A stretch of 64,000 bases of DNA from Rhizobium sullae (GTDB taxonomy: Bacteria > Pseudomonadota > Alphaproteobacteria > Rhizobiales > Rhizobiaceae). The notes beneath the pieces are model-generated. The model made no database searches and was not told where the DNA came from. It saw only the letters and a list, made by a program, of their open reading frames with translations. Within the stretch, counting starts at the first letter, position 1, and every line of letters starts with the position of its first letter. Below, one piece after another: positions 30,152 to 38,504 of the stretch. The DNA lies in the NCBI RefSeq assembly GCF_025200715.1, contig NZ_CP104143.1, positions 3,172,501 to 3,236,500 of the forward strand, written 5' to 3'. The position numbers were made by a program, and so were the translations under genes.

Positions 30152-31132
30152 ATGGACTATGTCAAATTCGGAGGCACTGGCTTCGAAGTTTCGAAGATTT
30201 GTCTCGGTTGCATGACCTTCGGCGATCCGGGTCGCGGCAACCACGTCTGGACGCTCGGCGAGGAGGAAAGCCGCACGATCATCAAGCAAGCGCTCGATCT
30301 CGGGATCAATTTCCTGGATACGGCGAATACCTATTCCGACGGCTCGTCGGAGGAAATCGTCGGGCGGGCAATCAAGGATTTCGCGAAGCGGGAGGACATC
30401 GTGCTCGCGACCAAGGTCTTCAACCGCATGCGCCCCGGCCCGAACGGCGCCGGCCTTTCTCGTAAGGCAATCTTCGACGAGATCGACAACAGCCTGCGCC
30501 GGCTCGGCACGGATTATGTCGACCTCTTCCAGATCCACCGCTTCGATTACACGACACCAATCGAGGAAACGCTGGAGGCGTTGCACGATGTCGTGAAGGC
30601 CGGCAAGGCACGCTATATCGGCGCCTCCTCCATGTATTCCTGGCAGTTCGCGAAGATGGTCTATACATCGCGGCTGAACGGCTGGACGCAATTCGTCAGC
30701 ATGCAGGATCACCTAAATCTTCTCTATCGCGAGGAAGAACGCGAGATGCTGCCTTTCTGCGAGGATCAGAAGATTGCCGTCATCCCTTGGAGTCCCCTTG
30801 CCCGCGGCCGTCTGGCGCGCGACTGGGACGAGAAGACCGCCCGCACGGAAACGGATGAATTCGGCAAGACGCTCTATCGGCAGGCCGAAGATGCCGACCG
30901 CAAAATCATCGAGACAGTCGGACGGCTCGCGAAAGCGCATGGAGTCTCTCGTGCCCAGATCGCCACCGCTTGGATCTTGCAGAAGAGCGCAGTGACCGCA
31001 CCGATCATCGGCGCATCAAAGCCGCATCATCTCTCGGACGCTGTTGGCGCATTGACTGTCAAGCTCAGCGCCGAGGACGTCGCCGCTCTCGAAGAGCCGT
31101 ATGTGCCGCATCACGTGGAAGGCTTCAAATAA
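30152..31132 (+). CDS. Aldo/keto reductase
   Basis: NAD(P)H-dependent TIM-barrel oxidoreductase of 326 residues. The catalytic tetrad is complete: D56 and Y61 (NFLDTANTYSDG), K88 (VLATKVFN) and H129 (FQIHRFDY). The pattern fits the YajO/AKR11-type branch (KFGGTGFEVSKICLGCMTFG start). The physiological carbonyl substrate is unknown. GGAG about eight bases before the ATG at 30152 decides the start against a longer frame to 30092. The 3' end converges on the TetR gene with 24 bases between. Confidence 0.93.
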   Translation: MDYVKFGGTGFEVSKICLGCMTFGDPGRGNHVWTLGEEESRTIIKQALDLGINFLDTANTYSDGSSEEIVGRAIKDFAKREDIVLATKVFNRMRPGPNGAGLSRKAIFDEIDNSLRRLGTDYVDLFQIHRFDYTTPIEETLEALHDVVKAGKARYIGASSMYSWQFAKMVYTSRLNGWTQFVSMQDHLNLLYREEEREMLPFCEDQKIAVIPWSPLARGRLARDWDEKTARTETDEFGKTLYRQAEDADRKIIETVGRLAKAHGVSRAQIATAWILQKSAVTAPIIGASKPHHLSDAVGALTVKLSAEDVAALEEPYVPHHVEGFK

Positions 31133-31156
31133 CGCAGATAAGCTTAACCGCGTCGC

Positions 31157-31741
31157 TTAGGCATCGACGGATTTTGCCGGTGCCAACTTCTCCCGCATCG
31201 TCGACAGGAACTGGCCCGCCAGTTCGCGATTTTCGACCGCGCGCGCCAGGCTGACGGCCCCCATCATGGACGAGAGCGTCGTAAAGCCGTTCTCGCGGCG
31301 CTCTTCCGGTGTGTCGCCCTGAACGATCTCGGCCAGGATATCGACAAGTGTGGAAAGTCCATCATTGAATGTCTCCCGCACGGCACCGCTGCTGCGGCTC
31401 ACCTCTTCCATCAGCGCCACGAAGACGCAACTCGAACCTGGATTGTCGACGGATAACCAGGAAACATAGTGGTCGAGGAGGGCTTCCAGGGGGCGATCAG
31501 GCGCACCTGCAATCAGAGCCTTCCACCGCGCTTCCACCTTGGCGATCAGGGCGCGACTGACCTCCAGTTGCAAATCTTCCTTTGATTGGAAGTGACCATA
31601 AAAGCCGCCATGCGTCAGTCCGCAGGCTTTCATGATATCGGCAACGCCGACGCCATCAAACCCATTTTCGCGGAACATCACGCCCGCGACCTCCAGGATC
31701 TTCTGGCGATTTTCTGCAAATTTTTCGCGGCTGACGCGCAT
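31157..31741 (-). CDS. TetR family transcriptional repressor
   Basis: A 194-residue repressor. The N-terminal helix-turn-helix runs from about 8 to 55, with VGVADIMKACGLTHGGFYGH as the two DNA-contact helices; the C-terminal ligand domain is like the TetR_C branch with SSCVFVALMEEVSRSS. The ATG at 31741 matches the family start (MRVSREKFAENRQKILEVA); the frame upstream to 31801 runs through its own promoter. It is divergent from an MFS transporter, and two matching palindromes lie between them, so the repressor most likely controls both genes and the MFS substrate is its likely inducer. Confidence 0.92.
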   Translation of the reverse strand: MRVSREKFAENRQKILEVAGVMFRENGFDGVGVADIMKACGLTHGGFYGHFQSKEDLQLEVSRALIAKVEARWKALIAGAPDRPLEALLDHYVSWLSVDNPGSSCVFVALMEEVSRSSGAVRETFNDGLSTLVDILAEIVQGDTPEERRENGFTTLSSMMGAVSLARAVENRELAGQFLSTMREKLAPAKSVDA

Positions 31742-31772
31742 GAGCCGGCTCCGGAAAATAGTCTCTTGACAA

Positions 31773-31801
31773 ATTATATGATGCCCATCATCAATATGCA
31801 A
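31773..31801 (-). promoter_or_regulatory. Promoter of the tetR gene
   Basis: On the minus strand TTGCAT (31801-31796) and TATAAT (31778-31773) are separated by exactly 17 bases, close to the sigma-70 ideal. Operator 1 fills most of the spacer and touches the -10, so bound repressor would block it. Facing the other way, TTGACA at 31766-31771 could be the -35 for the MFS gene, also overlapping operator 1, but its -10 is poor. Confidence 0.65.
31778..31791. promoter_or_regulatory. TetR operator 1
   Basis: ATGATGCCCATCAT is a 14-base palindrome with one central mismatch. It matches operator 2 except at one base and lies between the tetR -35 and -10 elements. The pairing of two such sites in a tetR/MFS intergenic region supports an autoregulated repressor. 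Confidence 0.7.
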
Positions 31802-31806
31802 GAAAT

Positions 31807-31820
31807 ATGATGGCCATCAT
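31807..31820. promoter_or_regulatory. TetR operator 2
   Basis: ATGATGGCCATCAT is a perfect 14-base palindrome, 29 bases from operator 1 start to start. It sits just upstream of the tetR -35 and within the leader of the MFS gene, where binding would also hinder MFS transcription. Confidence 0.72.
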
Positions 31821-31856
31821 CTAAATCTGATGTATCCAACGAATGGAAGTTGCCCC

Positions 31857-33152
31857 ATGGTTTCTACTGCGCTTGCCTCCACCCTTGCACGCCGCAACAT
31901 CCACTACGGATGGATCGTCGTCGGGGCGACCTTCCTGACCATGCTCGTCACAGCCGGCGCCATGGGCGCGCCCGGCGTACTTATCAAGCCGCTTCAGGAC
32001 GAGTTCGGCTGGGAAACCTCGCAGATTTCCTCCGCGCTTGCGATTCGTCTGCTCCTCTTTGGGCTGATGGGTCCCTTCGCAGCAGCCTTCATGAACTATT
32101 TCGGCGTGCGCAAGGTCATCGTCTTCGCACTTGCCCTGATCGGCGCGGGCTTCGTCGGCTCACTCTTCATGACATCGCTCTGGCAGCTTCTGCTGCTCTG
32201 GGGCATCGTCGTCGGTTTCGGCACCGGCCTGACGGCCATGGTGCTGGCGGCAACCATATCTGCCCGCTGGTTCACGAAACATCGCGGTCTTGTCGTCGGG
32301 ATGCTTTCGGCAAGCTCGGCCACCGGCCAACTCGTCTTCCTCCCGCTGATGGCGGAGCTGACGGAACGCTATGGCTGGCGCTCCACGGTCTTCTTCGTCT
32401 GCGCCATGATCATGGTTGCCGCACTTGCCGTGCTTGCCTTCATGCGCGACCGGCCCTCGGACGTGAACCTGCCCTCGCTCGGCGAGACGCATGTCACGTC
32501 ACCGCCGGCACGCGGCACGCTGATCGGCGCCCTGAAAATGCCGGTCACGGTCTTGAAAGACATCTCCGGCACTTCGACTTTCTGGATCCTGTTCGCCACC
32601 TTTTTCATCTGCGGCCTCAGCACCAACGGCCTGATCCAGACCCATTTCGTCACGCTTTGCGGCGACTTCGGCATCTTGCCGGTCGCGGCGGCTAGTGTGC
32701 TGGCCGTCATGGGCATCTTCGATTTCTTCGGCACGATCGGTTCAGGCTGGCTGTCGGACCGCTTTGACAACCGCTGGCTGCTCTTCTGGTATTACGGTCT
32801 GCGCGGCCTCTCGCTGCTCTTCCTGCCCTTCAGTGATTTCAGCTTCTACGGTCTTTCGATCTTCGCGGTCTTCTACGGCCTCGACTGGATCGCCACTGTT
32901 CCGCCGACCGTCAAAATAGCGGCCGACCGATTCGGCCGGGAAAAGGCCGGCATGGTCTTCGGCTGGGTCTTTGCTGGTCATCAACTGGGCGCTGCAACCG
33001 CTGCTTACGGTGCCGGCCTTTCGCGTACCGAGCTCTCGAGCTACCTGCCGGCCTTCTTCGTTGCCGGCGCCTTCTGCCTGCTCGCCTCGATCCTCGCCAT
33101 CACGTTGAAGAAGTCCGGCCTGACCGAACGGGCACCGGCCGCCGCTGAATGA
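31857..33152 (+). CDS. MFS transporter
   Basis: Inner-membrane transporter of 431 residues with 12 hydrophobic helices. It begins with HYGWIVVGATFLTMLVTAG, typical of the oxalate/formate or monocarboxylate-type MFS branch, and has the loop motif KHRGLVVGMLSASSATGQ after helix four. It may export a toxic compound or import a small organic acid. GGAAG seven bases before the ATG at 31857 sets the start. It is divergent from the TetR gene, whose operators overlap its promoter region, so it is probably induced by its own substrate. Confidence 0.9.
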   Translation: MVSTALASTLARRNIHYGWIVVGATFLTMLVTAGAMGAPGVLIKPLQDEFGWETSQISSALAIRLLLFGLMGPFAAAFMNYFGVRKVIVFALALIGAGFVGSLFMTSLWQLLLLWGIVVGFGTGLTAMVLAATISARWFTKHRGLVVGMLSASSATGQLVFLPLMAELTERYGWRSTVFFVCAMIMVAALAVLAFMRDRPSDVNLPSLGETHVTSPPARGTLIGALKMPVTVLKDISGTSTFWILFATFFICGLSTNGLIQTHFVTLCGDFGILPVAAASVLAVMGIFDFFGTIGSGWLSDRFDNRWLLFWYYGLRGLSLLFLPFSDFSFYGLSIFAVFYGLDWIATVPPTVKIAADRFGREKAGMVFGWVFAGHQLGAATAAYGAGLSRTELSSYLPAFFVAGAFCLLASILAITLKKSGLTERAPAAAE

Positions 33153-33269
33153 TCGCAGAAGGCTTGAATGTCGCGTCGGAAGCCGTATCAATTCAGCCAG
33201 ATAAGCCCGCCCGCCGTCTTGCGCGGTCGGGCGATCGCATGTTAGACACCCGGCTCGTCGGTATCCGTT

Positions 33270-33354
33270 GCCCCATTGGCGGAATTGGTAGACGCGCTCG
33301 ACTCAAAATCGAGTTTCGAAAGAAGTGCTGGTTCGACTCCGGCATGGGGCACCA
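33270..33354 (+). tRNA. tRNA-Leu (anticodon CAA)
   Basis: An 85-base cloverleaf: acceptor GCCCCAT (33270-33276) pairs with ATGGGGC (33344-33350), the D-loop contains GGAATTGGTAGACGC, the anticodon stem CTCGA/TCGAG holds the loop CTCAAAA with anticodon CAA, and the T-arm has GGTTCGACTCC. The long variable arm is as expected for tRNA-Leu. The CCA end is encoded (33352-33354). TTGCGC at 33219 and TTAGAC at 33242, 17 bases apart, may be its promoter. It reads UUG codons. Confidence 0.95.
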
Positions 33355-33558
33355 CCGACAAAGAGCGGCTTTGCTTCTACTTGATAAATCTGCCATTTGT
33401 CCCAGCCAGTGACAGAGCGGCAAGCGTCACGGCGCTCTAGCAGGATTGCTTTCGTCGTCAGTTACGACTACATCCAGTGCTTATCGCGCTGAATGCGTAG
33501 TTAACGCGGCGGTGCTTGCAAAAAGAGCCGCAAGAAGTGCGGGACCACGCAACGACTC

Positions 33559-33765
33559 CTACTGGATCAGCTGAATCCTGATCTCCTCCTTTGCAGCAAA
33601 GGATCGGCATTCGTCCAGGTCGTCGCCGACGAAGATCACGTCGCCTTCGGAATCGAACAGACCCCAGCAGGCTTCGTCCTCAAGAAATACCTCACGGACG
33701 TATCCGAATTCGACAGCGCCGAAAGACCCTTTGAACGCGACATCAACAGCTTCTATTTCTCGCAT
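33559..33765 (-). CDS. Small acidic protein of unknown function
   Basis: I do not recognise this 68-residue protein (MREIEAVDVAFKGSFGAVE to RIQLIQ). It is acidic, with Val/Phe/Gly-rich strand-like segments and two cysteines, C33 and C54, and no membrane helix. GGAG six bases before the ATG at 33765 supports translation from there. No neighbour is in the same direction. It lies alone between tRNA-Leu and the antiporter gene, with about 200 bases without genes on each side. Confidence 0.55.
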   Translation of the reverse strand: MREIEAVDVAFKGSFGAVEFGYVREVFLEDEACWGLFDSEGDVIFVGDDLDECRSFAAKEEIRIQLIQ

Positions 33766-33972
33766 GGAAATCTCCAATGAGACAGCGTCTTCTGTTTTAG
33801 TGTACGCTTATATTGATCTCCGAAGCTGACCCCAAACTGGTGTCGCCGCGAGAACACCTCAGTATCGCTGGAGCTCGGTATTTGCCGGTGACACGAGAGC
33901 TCAAATCAAGCATTTAATTTCCCTCACACTTCGGTCAAAGTGGCAGCCGCCAACGAACATCAAGGGACGGAT

Positions 33973-35739
33973 GTGCATCAGGAAGTAACGCTTATTGCCA
34001 CAGTCGCCGTCAGCTTCGTCTTTGCGGCGGTGCTGGGATATGTGGCCGACAGGCTGCGACTGCCGCCGCTGGTCGGCTATCTCGTCGCAGGCATACTCAT
34101 GGGACCGTTCACGCCCGGCTTCGTGGCCGACACGGGGCTTGCCGGCCAGTTGGCGGAGATGGGCGTCATCCTGCTGATGTTCGGCGTCGGGCTCCATTTT
34201 TCCGCCGCGGACCTGCTTGCAGTGCGCGGTATCGCCGTGCCGGGTGCGATCATCCGGATCGTCATTGCTACGCTGCTCGGTATCGGACTCGCCCAATGGT
34301 GGGGCTGGGGACTCGGCGCCGGGATCGTCTTCGGCCTCAGCCTGTCGGTGGCGAGCACCGTTGTGCTGCTGAAGGTTCTGGAGGAGCGAAACCTCCTGAA
34401 TTCCGCTAGCGGCCGCGTCGCAGTCGGCTGGCTGATCGTCGAAGATCTGGCGATGGTCCTGGCGCTGGTGCTGCTGCCTGCCCTTGCCGAATTGCTCGGC
34501 GGCCACGCCGCCAGCGACGCTGCACACGGCGCTGGGCTGCCGCTTTCGTTGGCGATCGCGCTGACTTTGTTGAAGGTCGGCGCTTTTGCGGTCATGGCGA
34601 TCTTTGTCGGCCCGAAGATCGTTCCCTGGCTCCTGACGCTCGTCGCCCGAACCGGCTCGCGCGAACTCTTCACCCTGACGGTCCTCGCCATCGCGCTTGG
34701 CATCGCCTTCGGCTCTGCCGAAATCTTCGGCGTCTCGTTCGCTCTCGGCGCTTTCTTCGCGGGCGTCGTGATGAGCGAGTCCAATCTCAGTCACCGGGCA
34801 GCGGCCGATTCTCTGCCGCTTCAGAACGCCTTTTCGGTCTTGTTCTTCGTGTCGGTCGGCATGCTGTTCGATCCATCGATTCTGATACGCCAGCCGATGG
34901 TCGTCATCAGCGCGCTGGCGTTGATCATCGTCGGCAAGGCAATCATCTCCTTTGCGATTGTCACGCTGCTTCGCTATCCGATCGGAATGGCGCTGACCGT
35001 CTCAGGCGGATTGGCGCAGATCGGCGAATTCTCCTTCATTCTTGCCGGTCTCGGCGTTTCCCTCGGATTGTTGCCGAACGACGGACAGGATGTCATCCTC
35101 GCCTCCGCGATCATTTCGATCACGCTCAATCCGCTCGTCTGCGCCGGCGCCGAAGCACTGCACACCTATGTGCACGGCAGATGGCCGGTGCTCAGCAATC
35201 GTTACGGGCGGCGCCGGCATGAGCTACTCAGCCGCGAGCTTGAAAAGATCAGGGCGCTCAACGAAGCGCGGGAGCGCCAGCATCAGCTGGAGATTCAGCA
35301 ATTGATTGAGACTTTTCCGCTTTTCGCCAAGGTTGATGAGCACTCGCAGGAAGAACTGCTCCTCCTCTTCCGCCCCAAATCGGCGCTGCCCGGTGAACGC
35401 GTCATGCGCAAGGGCGACCGCGGCGACGGCATGTATTTTCTCTCGTCCGGGGCCGTGGAGGTCCGTCTTCCCGGCGGCGCCGTCCGTCTCGAACCTGGTG
35501 CATTTTTCGGTGAAATGGCGCTCCTGAGCGGCGGGAGGCGGACGGCCGATGTTATTGCCATCGATTTTTGCCAGTTCCTGGTACTGGAACGCCGGGACTT
35601 CAACATGTTCACGGCCCGCCACCCTGCTTTGAGATCTGCCGTCAGCGACATGGCACGGGAGCGCACGGAGATGAACGCGCTGAACGCGAAGCGCGAGGCG
35701 CAGTCCGAACAACGTGAGCCTTCGACCGAAGGCCAATAA
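33973..35739 (+). CDS. CPA2 cation/proton antiporter with C-terminal cyclic-nucleotide-binding domain
   Basis: Inner-membrane antiporter of 588 residues. Residues 1-about 395 hold 12-13 helices of the CPA2 (YbaL/KefB-like) fold, with LPPLVGYLVAGILMGPF near the N-terminus and GVSFALGAFFAGVVMSES in the middle. A basic linker and a coiled coil (about 400-445) lead to a cyclic-nucleotide domain (about 450-560). Its phosphate cassette is complete: FFGEMALL with E514 for the ribose and RRTADV with R523 for the phosphate. There is no TrkA-N domain as in Kef and YbaL. Start: the GTG at 33973 matches the family start (HQEVTLIATVAV); a GTG at 33940 is in frame. Transport of K+ or Na+ is inferred. Confidence 0.85.
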   Translation: MHQEVTLIATVAVSFVFAAVLGYVADRLRLPPLVGYLVAGILMGPFTPGFVADTGLAGQLAEMGVILLMFGVGLHFSAADLLAVRGIAVPGAIIRIVIATLLGIGLAQWWGWGLGAGIVFGLSLSVASTVVLLKVLEERNLLNSASGRVAVGWLIVEDLAMVLALVLLPALAELLGGHAASDAAHGAGLPLSLAIALTLLKVGAFAVMAIFVGPKIVPWLLTLVARTGSRELFTLTVLAIALGIAFGSAEIFGVSFALGAFFAGVVMSESNLSHRAAADSLPLQNAFSVLFFVSVGMLFDPSILIRQPMVVISALALIIVGKAIISFAIVTLLRYPIGMALTVSGGLAQIGEFSFILAGLGVSLGLLPNDGQDVILASAIISITLNPLVCAGAEALHTYVHGRWPVLSNRYGRRRHELLSRELEKIRALNEARERQHQLEIQQLIETFPLFAKVDEHSQEELLLLFRPKSALPGERVMRKGDRGDGMYFLSSGAVEVRLPGGAVRLEPGAFFGEMALLSGGRRTADVIAIDFCQFLVLERRDFNMFTARHPALRSAVSDMARERTEMNALNAKREAQSEQREPSTEGQ

Positions 35740-36003
35740 GCTTCCGCGTTAAAAATCGTCGGGGATCGGATCGGCCGGAAGCGGCAAAGTCGCGCTGCAT
35801 CTTCAGGTGCCTGAAAGCGTGGTAGAGCAGCACCATGGCTTGCAGCGGTTTTTCCGATTCGCAATCTCCCGAAGACTTGGGAGCACAGCCGCTATACGGA
35901 TCACGAAAATTTTCGTGGCACGCTGGCATCATTGCCACACTAGGCATTTACAGCGCCGGACTGCCCCCCTAAAGCTTTTGCACCGCAGCACGAAAGGAAT
36001 GGA

Positions 36004-36594
36004 ATGCTCCGCAGACTATACGACTGGACCATGTCTCTTGCGGCCCGCAGATCGGCCGAAGTCTGGCTCGCCGTTATCGCCTTCGTCGAAAGCTCCGTCT
36101 TTCTCGTCCCGGCCGACGTCCTTTTTCTGCCCATGGCGCTCGCCAAGCCGGAGCGCTCATATCGATATGCGATCGTTGCTACAGTCGCCTCGGTTCTCGG
36201 TGGGATCGCCGGCTGGGCGCTTGGCTTCTATGCCTACGAGACCGTGGCGCGGCCGGTGCTGGAATTTTACGGGAAGCTCGATGCCTTCGAGCAGATGAAA
36301 TCCTATGTCACCTACGAAACGATCCTGCTTTTGTTGGTGACGTCGGGACTGGCGCACCTGCCGCCGATTAAGATCGTGACGATCCTGTCCGGCGTGATCC
36401 ACGTCAATATATGGCTATTCATAGTCTCGGCCATCGTCGCCCGCGGTGCGCGCTTCCTATTCCTGGCCTGGCTGCTTCGCCGCTACGGCGAGCCGATCCG
36501 CCATTTCATCGAAAAGCGCCTGGGACATATCGTCAGCATCGGTGCAGTGGTCGCCATCGTGCTTTATATTGTCTATCGCTACCTTGCCCACTGA
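36004..36594 (+). CDS. YqaA family (DedA-like) membrane protein
   Basis: A 196-residue inner-membrane protein with about five hydrophobic segments, belonging to the YqaA branch of the VTT/DedA superfamily. Typical segments are FVESSVFLVPADVLFLPMA (about 27-45), GGIAGWALGFYAYE and SGLAHLPPIKIVTILSGV. DedA proteins affect membrane lipid flipping and cell-envelope stress; the role of YqaA is not settled. AAAGGA just before the ATG at 36004 fixes the start. The dsbB gene follows after 22 bases in the same direction, so they are probably co-transcribed. Confidence 0.88.
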   Translation: MLRRLYDWTMSLAARRSAEVWLAVIAFVESSVFLVPADVLFLPMALAKPERSYRYAIVATVASVLGGIAGWALGFYAYETVARPVLEFYGKLDAFEQMKSYVTYETILLLLVTSGLAHLPPIKIVTILSGVIHVNIWLFIVSAIVARGARFLFLAWLLRRYGEPIRHFIEKRLGHIVSIGAVVAIVLYIVYRYLAH

Positions 36595-36616
36595 GCCAAC
36601 CTCGCGGAGTTCCGCC

Positions 36617-37132
36617 ATGACTGCCATCGCCTCGCCCCTTTCCCGCCCGGTCGTTTTCTATTCGCTGCTCCTGGCGCTCGGCATGTCAGCGGTCGTCGGC
36701 ACCGCGCTAGGCTTCCAATATATCGGCGGCTACATCCCCTGTGCGCTTTGCCTGCTACAGCGCCAACCCTATTACTACGGCATTCCGATCGCGATACTCG
36801 GTGCGCTCGCGTCGCTCTTCGGTCTGCCGAACTGGGTCGCCCGCGCGCTGCTTTTGGCGGCGGGTATCCTAATGGTGGTCGGTGCCGGCATGGGGGTCTA
36901 TCACGCCGGCGTTGAATGGCATTTCTGGGCGGGGCCTGCGACCTGCTCGACCAGTGCAAGCGGCATGACACAGAATGCCGGCGACCTGCTAACGGAACTC
37001 AACACAGTTACCGGCCCGTCCTGCACGGATGCAGCGCTGCGCGTGCTCGGTCTTTCCTTTGCCGGCTGGAATGTGATCACCAGCCTGATCCTTGCGGCCT
37101 TCGCGTTCATCGGCGTCCGCAAATCGGCATAA
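36617..37132 (+). CDS. dsbB: Disulfide bond formation protein DsbB
   Basis: Four-helix inner-membrane oxidase of 171 residues that reoxidises DsbA and passes electrons to ubiquinone. The first redox pair is C42-A-L-C45 (PCALC in the first periplasmic loop) and the second is C110 and C136 in the second loop. The quinone-contact arginine expected after CxxC is present in LLQRQPYYY. GCGGAG precedes the ATG at 36617; the longer frame to 36446 overlaps yqaA and is rejected. It follows yqaA directly; no dsbA is in the window. Confidence 0.92.
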   Translation: MTAIASPLSRPVVFYSLLLALGMSAVVGTALGFQYIGGYIPCALCLLQRQPYYYGIPIAILGALASLFGLPNWVARALLLAAGILMVVGAGMGVYHAGVEWHFWAGPATCSTSASGMTQNAGDLLTELNTVTGPSCTDAALRVLGLSFAGWNVITSLILAAFAFIGVRKSA

Positions 37133-37150
37133 GCAAGGGAATAGCAGCGA

Positions 37151-37708
37151 TCAGGGCTGCAGTTCGGTATCCCAGTAGAGATAGTCGAGCCAACTGTCAT
37201 GCAGATAGTTCGGCGGGAAAAGCCGGCCATTGTTGTGAAGATCCTGCACGGTCGGCTGATACGGCTTCTGCGAGGGGAACATGCCTGCCTGCTTCGGCAG
37301 CTTGCTGCCCTTCCTGAGATTGCAGGGAGAGCAGGCCGCCACGACATTTTGCCAGGTCGTCTCGCCACCATGGGCACGCGGGATGACGTGATCGAAGGTC
37401 AGATCGTCATGTTCGCCGCAATACTGACATTCGAACTTATCGCGGAGAAAGACATTGAACCGGGTGAAGGCCGGGTTCCGCGAAGGCTGAACGTAAGTCT
37501 TGAGGCAGACAACGCTTGGAAGCCGCATCGAGAAGCTCGGCGAGGAAACTGAGTGTTCGTATTCCGCGATGATATTCACGCGGTCAAGGAAAACCGCCTT
37601 GATCGCGTCCTGCCAGGACCAGAGCGACAAGGGATAATAACTCAAAGGCCGGTAGTCAGCGTTCAGGACGAGCGCCGGCAGGGCCTGGGGGGAGACTGCA
37701 ATCGTCAA
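37151..37708 (-). CDS. HNH endonuclease family protein
   Basis: A 185-residue protein with an HNH zinc-nuclease fold. The core reads FECQYCGEHDDLTFDHVIPR (about 93-112), then HGGETTWQNVVAACSPCN, giving the two CxxC zinc pairs, the catalytic His in DHVIPR and the Asn/His of the second helix. The N-terminus (ALVLNADYRPLSYYPLSLW) matches a widespread chromosomal HNH family in proteobacteria and cyanobacteria. It is not linked to a restriction methylase, intein or phage, so a housekeeping role is likely but unknown. It converges on dsbB with 18 bases between. Confidence 0.9.
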   Translation of the reverse strand: MTIAVSPQALPALVLNADYRPLSYYPLSLWSWQDAIKAVFLDRVNIIAEYEHSVSSPSFSMRLPSVVCLKTYVQPSRNPAFTRFNVFLRDKFECQYCGEHDDLTFDHVIPRAHGGETTWQNVVAACSPCNLRKGSKLPKQAGMFPSQKPYQPTVQDLHNNGRLFPPNYLHDSWLDYLYWDTELQP

Positions 37709-37819
37709 GGGACTCTCCTGAGCGATTCGGCATCTGCATCCTTATATTAGGCTGGTTGTGACAGCCTTGTGAAGTCCAATAAATTCAGTCAATAACGGCA
37801 ATTCGATGAGCACAGCCCA

Positions 37820-38464
37820 TCAGCCGACCGGCAGGAGCCCGCGACCGAGTTTCTGAGCGTAGTAAGCCCAGAAAAGCCTTGCTGCAACGGATCTCCAGGG
37901 AGACCAGGCCGTGGCAAGTGAGGCGAGCGCTTTCGCCTGCGGGCGCTGTGCGAGACCAAAGGCTGCAGCGACGGCGTTCTGCAATGCGACGTCTCCCGAC
38001 GGGAAGACATCTGAATGCCCGCCGCAAAACATCAGATAGACTTCTGCCGTCCAGGGACCGACGCCCTTCAGCGCCGTCAACTCGGCAAGCGCCTCTTCCG
38101 GCGGCTTTGAGGAAAGAAGTGCGAGATCAAGGCGGCCGGATACGACTGCTTCGGCGATGCTCGAGAGCGTTGTCGCCTTGGCACGCGACAGACCGAATTC
38201 CCGCCAGGCATCCGGTCGCAGCGCGACATAGCTTTTTGCCGTCAGCAACCCTTCGGCAGGCGACATCCGTCGCCAGATGGCATCGGCGCTTGCACGCGAA
38301 ACCATCTGCGAAACAATGATATGCGCAAGGCCTGCAAAACCCGGCTCATGAAGGCGCAGCGGAATCGGCCCCGCCTCCTCGGCAATACCGGCGAGCCGCG
38401 GATCGAGGCGAAGCAGATGCTTTAGTCCCTCACGGATATCCTCGTCGCTTCGGATGATCTGCAC
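37820..38464 (-). CDS. alkA: DNA-3-methyladenine glycosylase II (AlkA-like)
   Basis: Base-excision repair glycosylase of 214 residues that removes alkylated purines. The helix-hairpin-helix is LKGVGPWTA (132-140) and the catalytic aspartate is D158 in FPSGDVALQNAV. The bacterial short form without the E. coli AlkA N-terminal domain is usual in Rhizobiales. The frame is open to 38512 but would overlap the divergent gluQ start; the GTG at 38464, with AGG upstream and the family start QIIRSDEDIREGLKHLL, is more likely. Confidence 0.88.
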   Translation of the reverse strand: MQIIRSDEDIREGLKHLLRLDPRLAGIAEEAGPIPLRLHEPGFAGLAHIIVSQMVSRASADAIWRRMSPAEGLLTAKSYVALRPDAWREFGLSRAKATTLSSIAEAVVSGRLDLALLSSKPPEEALAELTALKGVGPWTAEVYLMFCGGHSDVFPSGDVALQNAVAAAFGLAQRPQAKALASLATAWSPWRSVAARLFWAYYAQKLGRGLLPVG

Positions 38465-38504
38465 GTTGCCTCGCGATAGTTTCGAATTCGTGGCAGAAGA
38501 AAGC

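Noticed and set aside
33270..33972. tRNA-Leu region as an integration site of a mobile element
   Set aside because: I found no repeated tRNA 3' end, no integrase and no phage-like gene nearby.
37151..37708. HNH protein as part of a restriction or anti-phage system
   Set aside because: Neighbours are dsbB and alkA; no methylase, helicase or toxin-antitoxin gene is near and the family is a widespread chromosomal one.
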